Below are positions 15,904-24,573 of a stretch of DNA of 64,000 nucleotides, one piece after another (position 1 is the stretch's first letter; every line of letters begins with the position of its first letter). The notes under the pieces were generated by a model. It had not been told where the DNA came from, ran no database searches, and worked only from the letters and a program-made list of their open reading frames with translations. The stretch lies in contig NZ_AP022576.1 in NCBI RefSeq assembly GCF_010730355.1, forward strand, positions 5,828,001 to 5,892,000, read 5' to 3'. A program made the translations under genes and the position numbers. This stretch comes from Mycobacterium florentinum (GTDB lineage Bacteria; Actinomycetota; Actinomycetes; Mycobacteriales; Mycobacteriaceae).

Positions 15904-16874
15904 GCGCGTCGTTGGCCTCGTCGCGGGAGCTTGAACCGGAGCGGGAGTTTCCGGCGCAGAGCTACCCCGACAACATTCCGCTGTGGACCGAGAACTATTG
16001 TTTCGTCGCCTACGACCCGACCCGGCAGATCGGACTCTGGACACATCTTGGGCGAGCACCCTTCGATTCAACGCTCTGGCGCGAGCTGTCGATTGTGTAT
16101 GTGCCCAACGGCGAGCGACTGGTCAACAAGGGATACGGTCGCAGCGAGACTGCGCGTGGACCCGGTGGTGCGACCATGGCTTTCGAGTGTGTCGAGCCAT
16201 TCCGGCAATGGCGAATGAGCCGCGATGGCGGCTCGGTCCGCACCACCGTGGACCGGCTGTACAACGGCACCGTTGGCGATCAGCGGCACGAACGCGTCGG
16301 CTTCGATCTCACCGTGGACTGCTGTGGCGGAGTCTGGGACTGGGGCGAGGTGGAGGATGCCCACAGATGGGGCAAGCTGCACTACGAGCAACTGGTAGGC
16401 GTCAAGGGCACGGTCACGGTCGGTGGCGAGGCGATCCCGTTCGACGGCCAAGGGCTGCGCGACCACACCAGCGGGGCAAGGGATTTCACGATCTTTTCCA
16501 GTCATATCTGGTCGTGGGCCAACTTCCCCAGCGGCCGCGGATTTATCCTGCTGCACCTGGTGGTGAATGGTCAGTACCTGACCCGTGCCGTGATCCAGCA
16601 GGACGGCGTGATCAGGGGTGTCGAGATGCACAACTCGCCGGTGCTGACCGACCGCTCGCAGCACGCCGATCCCTATGTGCTCGAGCTGGGCGAGCATCGG
16701 ATCGCCGCGGAAATTCTGCATCCGTTTCCCAACGGATTCGACGGTCCCAATGACATTTGCATCGGTTACGACCCCACGATCACCGCGACCGCGAACTTCG
16801 AGAACCTGTCGCGATTTGAATGGGACGGTGAAATTGGATACGGCCACACCGAGCGATCAATCAGGCTGGGGTGA
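15900..16874 (+). CDS. DUF7064-like protein, copy 3
   Basis: This protein of 324 residues starts at ATG 15900 within the P450 stop. It has an N-terminal block LWTENYCFVAYDPTRQIG with a GLWTHLGR strand, and the core LRDHTSGARDF, where the usual R-D-R-[ST]-W-G has become RDHTSG, so the conserved Arg and Trp are replaced. It is closer in length and layout to the copy at 25446 than to those at 4646 and 11905. There is no TM or signal peptide. It is followed after 7 bases by the PEP enzyme at 16882, repeating the DUF7064-like/PEP order. Function is unknown. Confidence 0.65.
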   Translation: MSASLASSRELEPEREFPAQSYPDNIPLWTENYCFVAYDPTRQIGLWTHLGRAPFDSTLWRELSIVYVPNGERLVNKGYGRSETARGPGGATMAFECVEPFRQWRMSRDGGSVRTTVDRLYNGTVGDQRHERVGFDLTVDCCGGVWDWGEVEDAHRWGKLHYEQLVGVKGTVTVGGEAIPFDGQGLRDHTSGARDFTIFSSHIWSWANFPSGRGFILLHLVVNGQYLTRAVIQQDGVIRGVEMHNSPVLTDRSQHADPYVLELGEHRIAAEILHPFPNGFDGPNDICIGYDPTITATANFENLSRFEWDGEIGYGHTERSIRLG

Positions 16875-16881
16875 CGCGCGC

Positions 16882-18489
16882 GTGACCGACGCCTGGGACC
16901 CGCTGCACCAGCCGGGGCGCGATGAAACCCATTGGTCGACAGTCAATGTCGGTGAGGCCTTGCCGGGAATCGCGACGCCGCTGGGTTGGACTATCTGGTC
17001 GGACATCGGTGACCGGATGTGCCGGGACCTGTCCTATGCGATCGGTGTGTTCGATGCCGCCGAGCGCAGGCAGCCGCCGCCGGGCCCCGACCGGATCATC
17101 ACGACCTTCTTTGGCAGGATCGCGATGCGGACCGAGTGGCTGGCCGCCGTCGGCGACCGGATGCCGGGCACCACAGGCGAAGTCGCGATCGCCGGCATGC
17201 TTGGAGAGGCCCCGCCGAGCATGGCCTTTACTCCGACGATGCGCCGCTATCCCGTCATCGCACACCGGCTGCCGTACGCGGCGTTGACAATGCCGCGTAG
17301 GGTTCGGCGATTGGCGCCACAGATCGATGCCTGGTGGCGCGGTGAGATACCGAAACTGGCCGACGCCGATCTGGCCGGGGCGATTGCGATCTTCGACGGC
17401 GCGACCCATCGATTCTCCGAGACCATGACCGCGCACGGTATCGCGTTGTTCTCCGCGATCACGCCACTCATCAATGCGCTGACCGCGTTGGTGCAGCGCA
17501 CCGGGATCGGCGACGTCGGGGTGCTGTCCGGAAGCGGCGGCGCGGAGATGGCCATGATCGAGGATATTTGGCGGGCTTCACGCGGTGGCCTGACCCTGAA
17601 CGAGGTTGTCGCCAACCACGGTTTTCACGGACCCCTGGAAGGCGAGATTTCGAGCCGCGTTTGGCGCGAGGATCCTTCGCCGGTTGCGGCCGTGATCGAG
17701 CGCTACGCCGCGACCGACGAGAGTGCCAGCCCGCTGGCCCGGGAGCAGGCGGCACGCGAGCGCTTACCCGCAATGCAGTCCGAACTGCTCGCGGCGCTAC
17801 CGGCGCCGGCGCGTCCCGGAGTTCGGCTGTTGCTCAACCACGCTGCCCGCACGATCCCGTTACGCGGGGTGGGCAAGGCGTCGTTTCTTCAGGCCCTGGA
17901 TGTCGCCCGCGCCGCCGCGCGCCGCGTCGGGGAACACCTCGCGATGGCCGGTATCCTGGCCGCCGACGACGATGTGTTTTACCTGACCGTCGATGAAATC
18001 GTCGGGGGCTTGTCCTCAGACAAGCGGGTCGTGCAGGACCTCGTCGTCCGCCGTCGCGAGCGGCGTACTGATTATCAGCGCCTTGAGCTGCCGTCGTGGT
18101 GGCGCGGCACTCCACAGCCGACGGTGATCCCGGAGGCGGACGACAGCGTAGATGACGACTTCGTACTCGATGGAATCGGTGCCGGGAGCGGTGTGGTCGA
18201 GGGTCCCGTCCGGGTGGTACATGATCCGGCGGTGGTGGAGGTCGAGCCCGGTGAGATCCTCGTCGCTCCGACCACCGATCCCAGTTGGGCGTCCATCATG
18301 TTCGTGTCGGCGGCGCTCGTCGTCGACATCGGCAGCGTGCTCAGTCATGCGGCCGTGGTCGCGCGTGAACTTGGGCTGCCCTGTGTCGTCAACACCCGCA
18401 CCGGAACTCGCATGCTGCGAGACGGAGACCTGGTGCGGGTCGACGGCGGCGCCGGCACCGTGCAATTGATGAAGCGGGCGCAGAGATAG
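16882..18489 (+). CDS. ATP-grasp-less PEP-utilising / rifampin-phosphotransferase-like protein, copy 3
   Basis: This protein has 535 residues counted from GTG 16882. The frame stays open further upstream, but that part overlaps the previous gene and lies outside the family alignment. It opens with HWSTVNVGEALPGIATPLGW. The middle has SGSGGAEMAMIEDIWRAS, NHGFHGPLEGEISSRVWRED and GVGKASFLQALDVARAAAR. The swivel domain has TTDPSWASIMF and the phosphohistidine near residue 489 in VLSHAAVVAREL. It lacks the ATP-grasp domain. It sits mid-run between the DUF7064-like gene and two six-TM genes, the densest co-occurrence of these families in the window. Confidence 0.8.
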   Translation: MTDAWDPLHQPGRDETHWSTVNVGEALPGIATPLGWTIWSDIGDRMCRDLSYAIGVFDAAERRQPPPGPDRIITTFFGRIAMRTEWLAAVGDRMPGTTGEVAIAGMLGEAPPSMAFTPTMRRYPVIAHRLPYAALTMPRRVRRLAPQIDAWWRGEIPKLADADLAGAIAIFDGATHRFSETMTAHGIALFSAITPLINALTALVQRTGIGDVGVLSGSGGAEMAMIEDIWRASRGGLTLNEVVANHGFHGPLEGEISSRVWREDPSPVAAVIERYAATDESASPLAREQAARERLPAMQSELLAALPAPARPGVRLLLNHAARTIPLRGVGKASFLQALDVARAAARRVGEHLAMAGILAADDDVFYLTVDEIVGGLSSDKRVVQDLVVRRRERRTDYQRLELPSWWRGTPQPTVIPEADDSVDDDFVLDGIGAGSGVVEGPVRVVHDPAVVEVEPGEILVAPTTDPSWASIMFVSAALVVDIGSVLSHAAVVARELGLPCVVNTRTGTRMLRDGDLVRVDGGAGTVQLMKRAQR

Positions 18490-18514
18490 CCCACCTCAAC
18501 CGAGAGGTCACCGA

Positions 18515-19309
18515 ATGAACACGACGGCTCAGCGTCTCTGTGCGTGGAGTGGAATCGCCTGCCTTGTCATGTTTCTGGCGGGATTCTGGGTGATCGCGGG
18601 ATTCATCCCGCCACCGGCGCCGAAACTCACCGGCGAGCAGCTGGGACAACTGTTCACCCAACACGCCGTGCGGATCCGGATCGGCATGATCGTTTCACTG
18701 TTCGCCTCGGCGCTGTTGGCCTCGTGGAGCGCGGCCATCACCATCGTGATGCTGCGGATGCGGGGGCGCGTCGGGGCGCTGGCCTATACGAACCTGGCTG
18801 TCGGGGCCCTGTTCGTCCTGGAATTCATTATCTCGCTGATTATCTGGCAGTCGATGACGTATCGGTCGCGAGATCCACAGGTCCTGCTGGCGATGAATGA
18901 CACCGCGTGGTTCCTGTTCGTCTGCATCACCTCGACGCCGATGCTGCAAACCTTCGCAATCGGCACCGCGATTTTCCTCGACACCCAGGACGGGCACCCC
19001 GACCCCATATTTCCGCGCTGGGCAGGCTATCTCAATTACTGGGTGGCGGTGTTGTTCACACCCGGCACGATCGCCGTCTTCTTCCACGACGGGCCGTTCG
19101 CGTGGAACGGGTTGTTCACCTGGTACCTGCCACTGACGGTGTTCGCGATCTGGATGATCACGATGTCGGTGCTGATGCTGAAGACCGGTGGCGCCCTAGA
19201 GGCCGGAGCGCAAGCATATTCCGCCGGAACCGATCTCGCCGACGAGGTTCGGCAGCTGCGTGCCGAGGTCGCCCGGCTGGCCGCGGGGCGAAAGGAAGCC
19301 CGGCTGTGA
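18515..19309 (+). CDS. Six-TM PPPxP-family membrane protein, copy 2
   Basis: This protein of 264 residues has six hydrophobic segments. Family marks are CAWSGIACL at the start of TM1, GFIPPPAP after it, RIRIGM before TM2, the acidic/aromatic loop MTYRSRDPQ, NDTAWFLFV at TM4, and GPFAWNGLFTWYLP before TM6. The C-terminal tail has heptad-like spacing (LADEVRQLRAEVARL), suggesting a cytoplasmic coiled coil. A GAGAGG ribosome site precedes ATG 18515, 26 bases after the PEP enzyme. Its stop overlaps the start of the next paralogue, so the two form a tandem pair and may build one hetero-oligomer. Function is unknown. Confidence 0.75.
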   Translation: MNTTAQRLCAWSGIACLVMFLAGFWVIAGFIPPPAPKLTGEQLGQLFTQHAVRIRIGMIVSLFASALLASWSAAITIVMLRMRGRVGALAYTNLAVGALFVLEFIISLIIWQSMTYRSRDPQVLLAMNDTAWFLFVCITSTPMLQTFAIGTAIFLDTQDGHPDPIFPRWAGYLNYWVAVLFTPGTIAVFFHDGPFAWNGLFTWYLPLTVFAIWMITMSVLMLKTGGALEAGAQAYSAGTDLADEVRQLRAEVARLAAGRKEARL

Positions 19310-20025
19310 CATACCGTAACCAAGTGGTGTGCGCCTGGTGCGGCCCGGCGATGACGCTGCTGTTCTTCATCGGCCTGCTACCGATCGGCCACTTCATCTG
19401 GCCGCCCGCGCCCTCGCTGAGCGCGGCGGAGATCGCGGCGTGGTTTGCCCACGACACGGTGGCCAAGCGGATCGGGCTGTTCATCGCGATGCTCGGGACA
19501 GGTTTGCTCGCACCGTTTTACGCGGTGATTTCGGCCCAGATGCGTCGGATCGAGGGCGCGCCGCGCACCCTGGTCTACGCACAGCTCGCCGCGGCCGCCT
19601 GCACCGTGCTCGAGATCATCTTGCCGCTCATGTTGTGGCAGGGCGTGGCCTATCGTCCCGAGCGTGACCCGGTGGTGACCCAGGCGCTCAACGATGTGGC
19701 GTGGCTGACCTTCATCGGCACCACGACCACCGTGCTCATCCAGAACGCGATCATCGGTGCGATCGTGCTGCAAGATCGCAATGCCGTTCCGGTGTTCCCG
19801 CGTTGGTATGCGTATCTCAACTTCTTCGCGGTTCTCGGCGTCTTTCCTGCAGGGATGGTGGTGTTCTTCAAGGAAGGACCGTTGGCCTGGAACGGGATCG
19901 TTGTCTGGGGGATCGGGGTCGCGATCTTCTTCATCTGGATCTGTGTCAGCGCATATCTGGTGATTGTGGAGGCCCGCCGGGAACGGGGAGTGCAGTCGTT
20001 TCCCGAGGCGGCGCTGAGCGCATAG
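19306..20025 (+). CDS. Six-TM PPPxP-family membrane protein, copy 3
   Basis: This protein of 239 residues starts at GTG 19306, overlapping the stop of copy 2; AAAGGA lies about 10 bases upstream. It has the family features VCAWCGPAM, an FIWPPAPSLS variant of the PPPxP turn, QMRRIEGAP, AYRPERDPVVTQALNDVAW, VFPRWYAYLN and GPLAWNGIV. It lacks the C-terminal coiled-coil-like tail of copies 1 and 2. The longer open frame upstream of 19306 runs through copy 2 in another frame and is not coding. It is probably part of the 13559-20025 transcription unit. Confidence 0.75.
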   Translation: MTYRNQVVCAWCGPAMTLLFFIGLLPIGHFIWPPAPSLSAAEIAAWFAHDTVAKRIGLFIAMLGTGLLAPFYAVISAQMRRIEGAPRTLVYAQLAAAACTVLEIILPLMLWQGVAYRPERDPVVTQALNDVAWLTFIGTTTTVLIQNAIIGAIVLQDRNAVPVFPRWYAYLNFFAVLGVFPAGMVVFFKEGPLAWNGIVVWGIGVAIFFIWICVSAYLVIVEARRERGVQSFPEAALSA

Positions 20026-20064
20026 CGCGACCGCATAGCGCGAGATGGTCGGCAATAGCGACCG

Positions 20065-20091
20065 TAAGTCAACTTATGGTACCGTGGGTAC
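20065..20091. promoter_or_regulatory. Two adjacent inverted repeats upstream of fprB
   Basis: TAAGTCAACTTA (20065-20076, 5-bp arms) is followed by GTACCGTGGGTAC (20079-20091, 5-bp arms). Both lie in the 179-bp gap before the fprB gene and are followed by an AT-rich stretch. They are candidate operators giving fprB its own promoter. No regulator could be assigned. Confidence 0.35.
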
Positions 20092-20204
20092 GGAATTGAA
20101 AATGGATTAAAAATAGCCGGTTCGGCAGCTCGTCAGGGGTGCCGCTGGCGCAACCCGTGAACACCCGCTCTGCCGGCGCAGAGTCGATCGAGGACCAAGA
20201 AGCA

Positions 20205-21824
20205 GTGACTTTCGTCATCACCCAAAATTGCTGCAAAGACGCCAGTTGCGTGCCGGTGTGCCCGGTGGACTGCATTCGTCCCGTGGCTGGGGCGGGCGAA
20301 TTAACCGGCACCGAGATGCTGTACATCGACCCCGCGACCTGCATCGACTGCGGAGCTTGTGCAGAGGAGTGCCCGGTCGATGCGATCTATTACGAGGAAG
20401 AGCTACCGGCCGAATTCGAGCGGTTCCTGGACATCAACGCGCGCTACTTCGAGCACACGCCGCTGACCATGGAGGTTCAGGCGCGTGGAGACACCCACGC
20501 GGCGGTGGCACCCGGCTCGCTGCGGGTTGCCATCGTGGGCGCCGGCCCTTCGGGCTGCTACGCCGCCAATGCGCTCGCTCGCGTCGGCGGGGTGGAGATC
20601 GCGCTATTCGAGCGTCTCCCCACACCTTTCGGACTCGTCCGCGCCGGAGTGGCGCCGGATCACCAACGCACCAAGGCGGTGGTCGAGGTCTTCGATCCGG
20701 CCCTGACCAGCCGTACGCTGCGTTGTCACCTCAACGTCGCGATTGGGCGAGACATCACGCACGAAGAACTGCTGGCGCACCATCACGCCGTGATCTATGC
20801 GGTGGGGGCGTCGCAGAGCCGGGAGCTGGGCATCCCTGGCGAACATCTGCCCGGCAGTCACGCCGCCGCCGACTTCGTCGGGTGGTACAACGGTCACCCC
20901 GACCATGCCCATCATGGTTTCGACCTATCCGCCCAGCGGGCCGTCATCATCGGCAACGGCAACGTGGCACTGGACGTCGCCCGGGTCTTGCTCACGGCGC
21001 CGGATGAATTGAGGCAGACCGACATCGCCGAACATGCACTAGACAGCTTGTCGGACAGCATGATTCGTGAGGTGCAGATCATCGCCCGTCGGGGACCCCG
21101 AGAGGCCGCGTATTCGGTTGGCGAGTTTCTCGCGCTGGGGCATCTGCCCGGCGTCGATATCGTCATCGACAGCGATGACCTGGAGCCGCAGCCTGGCGAC
21201 GATGCCGAGACGGCCATCAAGCTGGCGATTGCGCGCGAATTCGCGCAGCGCCCGCAGCAACCGGAAAACAAGCGAATTGTCTTCAGGTTCCTCACTTCCC
21301 CGATCGAGGTGGTCGGCGACACCCGTACCGAAGGCCTGCGCGTGACACGACCCGGCGGGGAAACCGACGTGATCGCGGCTCGATTGATCTTGCGCTCGGT
21401 CGGCTATCGAGGCACGCCGATTGACGGCGTCGCCTTCGATTCCAACAGCGGTGTGGTGCCGAACGACGGTGGTCGCGTCCTCGGCGAGGACGGTCTGCCG
21501 GTCCCGGGCGTCTATGTCACCGGGTGGATCAAACGTGGTTCCCGCGGGGTAATCGGGACCAATCGGAGTTGCGCTGAACAGTCGGTGCGCAAACTCTGGG
21601 AAGACTTCGACGCCGGTGCGCTCACGCGTGTAGTTGGCGACCAGGATGCGCTGACTTCGTTGCTCGCACAGCGGGTTCGCGAACCCGTCGACTGGCAGGG
21701 GTGGTGTGCCATCGACGCCGCTGAGCGTCAACGCGGCGAACAAGTTGATCGGCCCAGAGTGAAACTGGTCGATCTCACTGACATGCTCGCCGCCGTTATG
21801 TCTGATTCGACGACGGCGTCGTAA
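20205..21824 (+). CDS. fprB: Ferredoxin / NADPH-ferredoxin reductase fusion (FprB type)
   Basis: This fusion protein has about 539 residues. Residues 1-80 are a 7Fe-type ferredoxin, with clusters in CCKDASCVPVCPVDC and CIDCGACAEECPVDAI. An adrenodoxin-reductase-like domain follows, with FAD motif VAIVGAGPSGCYAANAL near residue 108, PFGLVRAGVAPDHQ, NADP motif VIIGNGNVALDVARVL near residue 250, and GWIKRGSRGVIGTN near the C-terminus. It should pass electrons from NADPH through its own ferredoxin to acceptors such as P450s. The start at GTG 20205 aligns with what I recall of M. tuberculosis FprB; GTG 20139 would add 22 residues. It stands at the end of the P450/LLM run. Confidence 0.9.
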   Translation: MTFVITQNCCKDASCVPVCPVDCIRPVAGAGELTGTEMLYIDPATCIDCGACAEECPVDAIYYEEELPAEFERFLDINARYFEHTPLTMEVQARGDTHAAVAPGSLRVAIVGAGPSGCYAANALARVGGVEIALFERLPTPFGLVRAGVAPDHQRTKAVVEVFDPALTSRTLRCHLNVAIGRDITHEELLAHHHAVIYAVGASQSRELGIPGEHLPGSHAAADFVGWYNGHPDHAHHGFDLSAQRAVIIGNGNVALDVARVLLTAPDELRQTDIAEHALDSLSDSMIREVQIIARRGPREAAYSVGEFLALGHLPGVDIVIDSDDLEPQPGDDAETAIKLAIAREFAQRPQQPENKRIVFRFLTSPIEVVGDTRTEGLRVTRPGGETDVIAARLILRSVGYRGTPIDGVAFDSNSGVVPNDGGRVLGEDGLPVPGVYVTGWIKRGSRGVIGTNRSCAEQSVRKLWEDFDAGALTRVVGDQDALTSLLAQRVREPVDWQGWCAIDAAERQRGEQVDRPRVKLVDLTDMLAAVMSDSTTAS

Positions 21825-21839
21825 GCCACGCAAGCCGGC

Positions 21840-22478
21840 TCACGCCGGCGCGTAGAGGGTCCCGCGCCACATGGTGACCAACACGTCGACGGCGGCTTCC
21901 TCATCGGCCAGATTCGGTTCGACTCCGAGCCCCGCGATGTAGAGCACTCTTTCGGTGCCCCAGAACAGGGTTGCGGCGAGGGTGCGGCTCGGTACCGGCG
22001 AGGTGATGATGCCCGCGGCGCGTTCGCGGTCGATCTCGGCGGCCCCGGCAGAGATGAAGCGTTCGGTGATTCCCAGCCACAGATTGCGCAATTCCGGCTC
22101 GGCGTGCCAGTGGTGATTCGCCGCTTGCAATACCGGACGGTGACGATGCCAGGCCTGTGTGACGGCCCGAATGCTGCGCTGCAGGGCGACCGTCGGCGAG
22201 TCTTCGGGGGATCGGGCCAGGAAGGGTTGCACGGTCTCGAAGATGTCGTTCATCGCGCGCTCCAGCAGGCCACTGAGCACCGAGAACTTGGAGGAGAAAT
22301 AGAAGTAGAAGGTTGCCCTCGAGACTCCCGCCTCAGTGAGAATCTGTGCAACGCTGACGTCGCTGAATGGCTCCCGCGCCAGCAGACGCGCGGTCGCCGA
22401 GAAGATGCTTTCGGCCACCGACGCTTCGGTATCCACCACGCGCCGACGACCGACCGCTCGCCGAGTCATATCGGTCAT
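21840..22478 (-). CDS. TetR-family transcriptional regulator
   Basis: This regulator has 212 residues counted from ATG 22478. The open frame continues upstream, but the extra residues precede the usual TetR N-terminus and lack a ribosome site. The DNA-binding domain spans about residues 15-65 (AESIFSATARLLAREPF, then ILTEAGVSRATFYFYFSSKF). The C-terminal part has the RHRPVLQAANHHWHAEPELR block common to mycobacterial TetRs. It is convergent with fprB and divergent from the membrane-protein gene at 22689. A TATACA-N3-TGTATG palindrome in the shared 210-bp promoter region is its likely operator. Confidence 0.88.
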   Translation of the reverse strand: MTDMTRRAVGRRRVVDTEASVAESIFSATARLLAREPFSDVSVAQILTEAGVSRATFYFYFSSKFSVLSGLLERAMNDIFETVQPFLARSPEDSPTVALQRSIRAVTQAWHRHRPVLQAANHHWHAEPELRNLWLGITERFISAGAAEIDRERAAGIITSPVPSRTLAATLFWGTERVLYIAGLGVEPNLADEEAAVDVLVTMWRGTLYAPA

Positions 22479-22552
22479 CGCCGAAACCTTACCTGCGATC
22501 CGCTCGTCTGATCGTGCCCAACAACAGAAATATAAGCATTTTTCAAAACTGG

Positions 22553-22567
22553 TATACACCTTGTATG
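22553..22567. promoter_or_regulatory. TATACA-N3-TGTATG palindrome between tetR 21840 and gene 22689
   Basis: TATACACCTTGTATG has 6-bp arms with one mismatch. It stands in the divergent promoter region, within an AT-rich patch that is otherwise rare here. A related GGTACACAG half element follows at about 22589. It is the likely site of the adjacent TetR. Confidence 0.45.
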
Positions 22568-22688
22568 GACACCGTGTTAGTGTGAGCTGGTACACAGCTG
22601 CCGCGGGGGTTTGCCGGTCGCTACTGGCAGGAAAAACGGCACTTCAGCAGTGGTGCGAGACATTCGTAGCCAGAAAGGTCCGATATCG

Positions 22689-23732
22689 ATGAGTGTGATG
22701 CTGAGTAGTAGCAGTTGGTGGCCGCTGGTGGGTGAGGAAGGCTGGCCGCCGAACATCAAGCCGAGCCCCGGTGACTTCATCGCCAGCGCTCCGGCTCAGA
22801 TCACCTTCTTCTTCGTCGCCGGCGCCGCCGCCGTTATCTTCGCGCTGCCGTGGGCGATCAGGGCGGCCGCGCGGAGCAAGAACTACATTCCGCTGCTCGT
22901 CATTGCCAGCGGTTTCATTTGCAGCCAGTGCGAACCCATGCTCGACATGCTGGGCCACTTGCACTGGGCCAAGAACCTGGTGCCGGCCTTCACCAACTTC
23001 GGCATCACCGTGCCCGCGCTCATCCCGCTGTGCTACGTGGCTTTTCTCGGTCTCGAGGCGTATTTCTGCTACTTCGTCATCCGTAATGGCGCGCATGCCA
23101 AGCACTTCGTCATGCTGCTGGGCTTGGGCATTGCCACCGACGCACTGATGGAGACCATCGGCATCAACCTGCGGACCTACGAGTACTACGGCGTGCAGCC
23201 CTACAAGTTCCTCGGTTTCCCCTACTGGTGGGGTTTCATCAACGGCGGCTCTTTCGTCACCATCGGTGCGATGCTGGCCTTCGCGGTGCCGCGCCTGAAG
23301 GGGGCGCACAAGCTGTGGCTGTTGCTCGTGGCACCGACCGGCATGATGATGAACTACTTCGGGATCGGCTGGATTCACCTGCTCGCGCACAACTCGACAA
23401 TGCCGGTCGCGGCGCGCTGGGTGGCTACGACGGTCATGATGGCGATGATGGTCGGCTGGATGTTCGTCCTGCACAAGCTCGTCGGGCGGCCACAGTCGCT
23501 GCCGGCACCGAACTGGACGCTGTGGCGGATCTTCGCCTACGGGAAGCTGACGCCGAAGCGCTCGACGCGGATGGCGATGTGGCAGAAGATGTGCGAGGAA
23601 GGCGGCGTGAAAGCCGGCGACGGGATCGCGACCAACCCCGAGGATCCGACTCAGGCCTTGATGGTCGGCCCCACCGTCGTATTCGCGGACGGAGCAAGTG
23701 CGAAACCGCGCCGGCATCAAGCCTCGGTGTAA
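22689..23732 (+). CDS. Multi-pass membrane protein, YYGxQP family, copy 1
   Basis: This membrane protein has about 347 residues and seven or so hydrophobic segments. Key patches are CEPMLDMLGHLHW after TM2, ALMETIGINLRTYEYYG, VQPYKFLGFPYWW, and MNYFGIGWIHLLAHN, then a basic C-terminal tail of about 80 residues. It shares the EPM-x-D-x-x-G and YYG-x-QP...FP-x-WW pattern with the protein at 45172, so the two form a small family. I cannot name the family; conserved acidic and His residues facing TM segments would fit a membrane enzyme. ATG 22689 is preceded by GAAAGG about 11 bases away. A perfect 13-bp inverted repeat follows the stop. Confidence 0.7.
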   Translation: MSVMLSSSSWWPLVGEEGWPPNIKPSPGDFIASAPAQITFFFVAGAAAVIFALPWAIRAAARSKNYIPLLVIASGFICSQCEPMLDMLGHLHWAKNLVPAFTNFGITVPALIPLCYVAFLGLEAYFCYFVIRNGAHAKHFVMLLGLGIATDALMETIGINLRTYEYYGVQPYKFLGFPYWWGFINGGSFVTIGAMLAFAVPRLKGAHKLWLLLVAPTGMMMNYFGIGWIHLLAHNSTMPVAARWVATTVMMAMMVGWMFVLHKLVGRPQSLPAPNWTLWRIFAYGKLTPKRSTRMAMWQKMCEEGGVKAGDGIATNPEDPTQALMVGPTVVFADGASAKPRRHQASV

Positions 23733-23740
23733 GTCATTGC

Positions 23741-23781
23741 CGTCGTGGGTCGTTCGGGAGAAACCTGGACGACCCACGACG
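23741..23781. terminator. Perfect 13-bp inverted repeat, probable terminator
   Basis: CGTCGTGGGTCGT (23741-23753) and its exact complement (23769-23781) are separated by a 15-base loop. They lie 8 bases after the stop of the membrane-protein gene. No T-tract follows, which is common for mycobacterial hairpin terminators. A regulatory hairpin ahead of the gene at 23836 is the alternative. Confidence 0.55.
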
Positions 23782-23835
23782 CAACGGCGAAAATTGGATC
23801 AATGATTTGAGCCTCGGGAACAAGGGAGTTCTGCG

Positions 23836-24573
23836 ATGACACCAGGCCTTCAGAAGACGATGGCGATCAGCGGCGCATTGTTTGTGCTGACGCTGTTTCC
23901 GGCGATGCTGATGATCGGTTTGCTTCCACCGATATCGCCGATGCGCAACGCCGACGAGGTAGCTCATTTCTGGTCGACGAACACCGGACTCAAGCGGCTG
24001 GGGCTGGTTCTACTGCTGGCCGCCTCGGGACTTCAGGTGCCGTTCGGAGCGCTCATCGCGGTCCGAATCAGGCAGATGGAGGGCGGAAAGTACTCCGCAC
24101 TTGCCTACGCAGAAATTGTCGGGGTCGGGCTTGCGGTGATGGCGATCATCATGCCGACCTTTTTCTTCGCCGCGGCGTCGTACCGTCCCGAGCGCAATCC
24201 CGAAATCACCCAGGCGCTCAACGACCTTGGCTGGCTGCCTTTCATCATGAACTGGCCACCCGCACTCATCCAGTGTCTGGCCATTGGATTTGCCATCTTT
24301 GGTGCGAAACGTGAAGTTTGGCCTCGGTGGCTGGGCTACTTCAACGTCTGGTGTGCGTTCATTTTCTGCGCCGGCGGTTTGGCGGTGTTGTTCAAGAACG
24401 GCGTGTTCGCCTGGAACGGCCTGCTGGCGTTCTGGATGGCGGCGGTTTTCTTTGGAACCTGGTTCTTGGTCATGACATGGCAGTTGTGGGTGAGTGTTGG
24501 CTCCTCGGAAGATGACTCGATTGACTCGGTGACACCGGAGAGCGGGCCGCGGCGGAGTCAGTTGCAGCGATGA
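23836..24573 (+). CDS. Six-TM PPPxP-family membrane protein, copy 4
   Basis: This protein of 245 residues has six hydrophobic segments. The N-terminal turn is LLPPISPM, a variant of PPPxP. Other family marks are RQMEGGKYSALAYAEIVG, SYRPERNPEITQALNDLGW, VWPRWLGYFNVWCAF and GVFAWNGLLAFW. It follows the hairpin at 23741 and starts a new unit. Its stop overlaps by ATGA the ATG of the oxidase subunit III-like gene, so the membrane protein and the oxidase-type subunits are translationally coupled. This is the clearest hint in the window that the family works beside a haem-copper-oxidase-like assembly. Confidence 0.75.
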   Translation: MTPGLQKTMAISGALFVLTLFPAMLMIGLLPPISPMRNADEVAHFWSTNTGLKRLGLVLLLAASGLQVPFGALIAVRIRQMEGGKYSALAYAEIVGVGLAVMAIIMPTFFFAAASYRPERNPEITQALNDLGWLPFIMNWPPALIQCLAIGFAIFGAKREVWPRWLGYFNVWCAFIFCAGGLAVLFKNGVFAWNGLLAFWMAAVFFGTWFLVMTWQLWVSVGSSEDDSIDSVTPESGPRRSQLQR

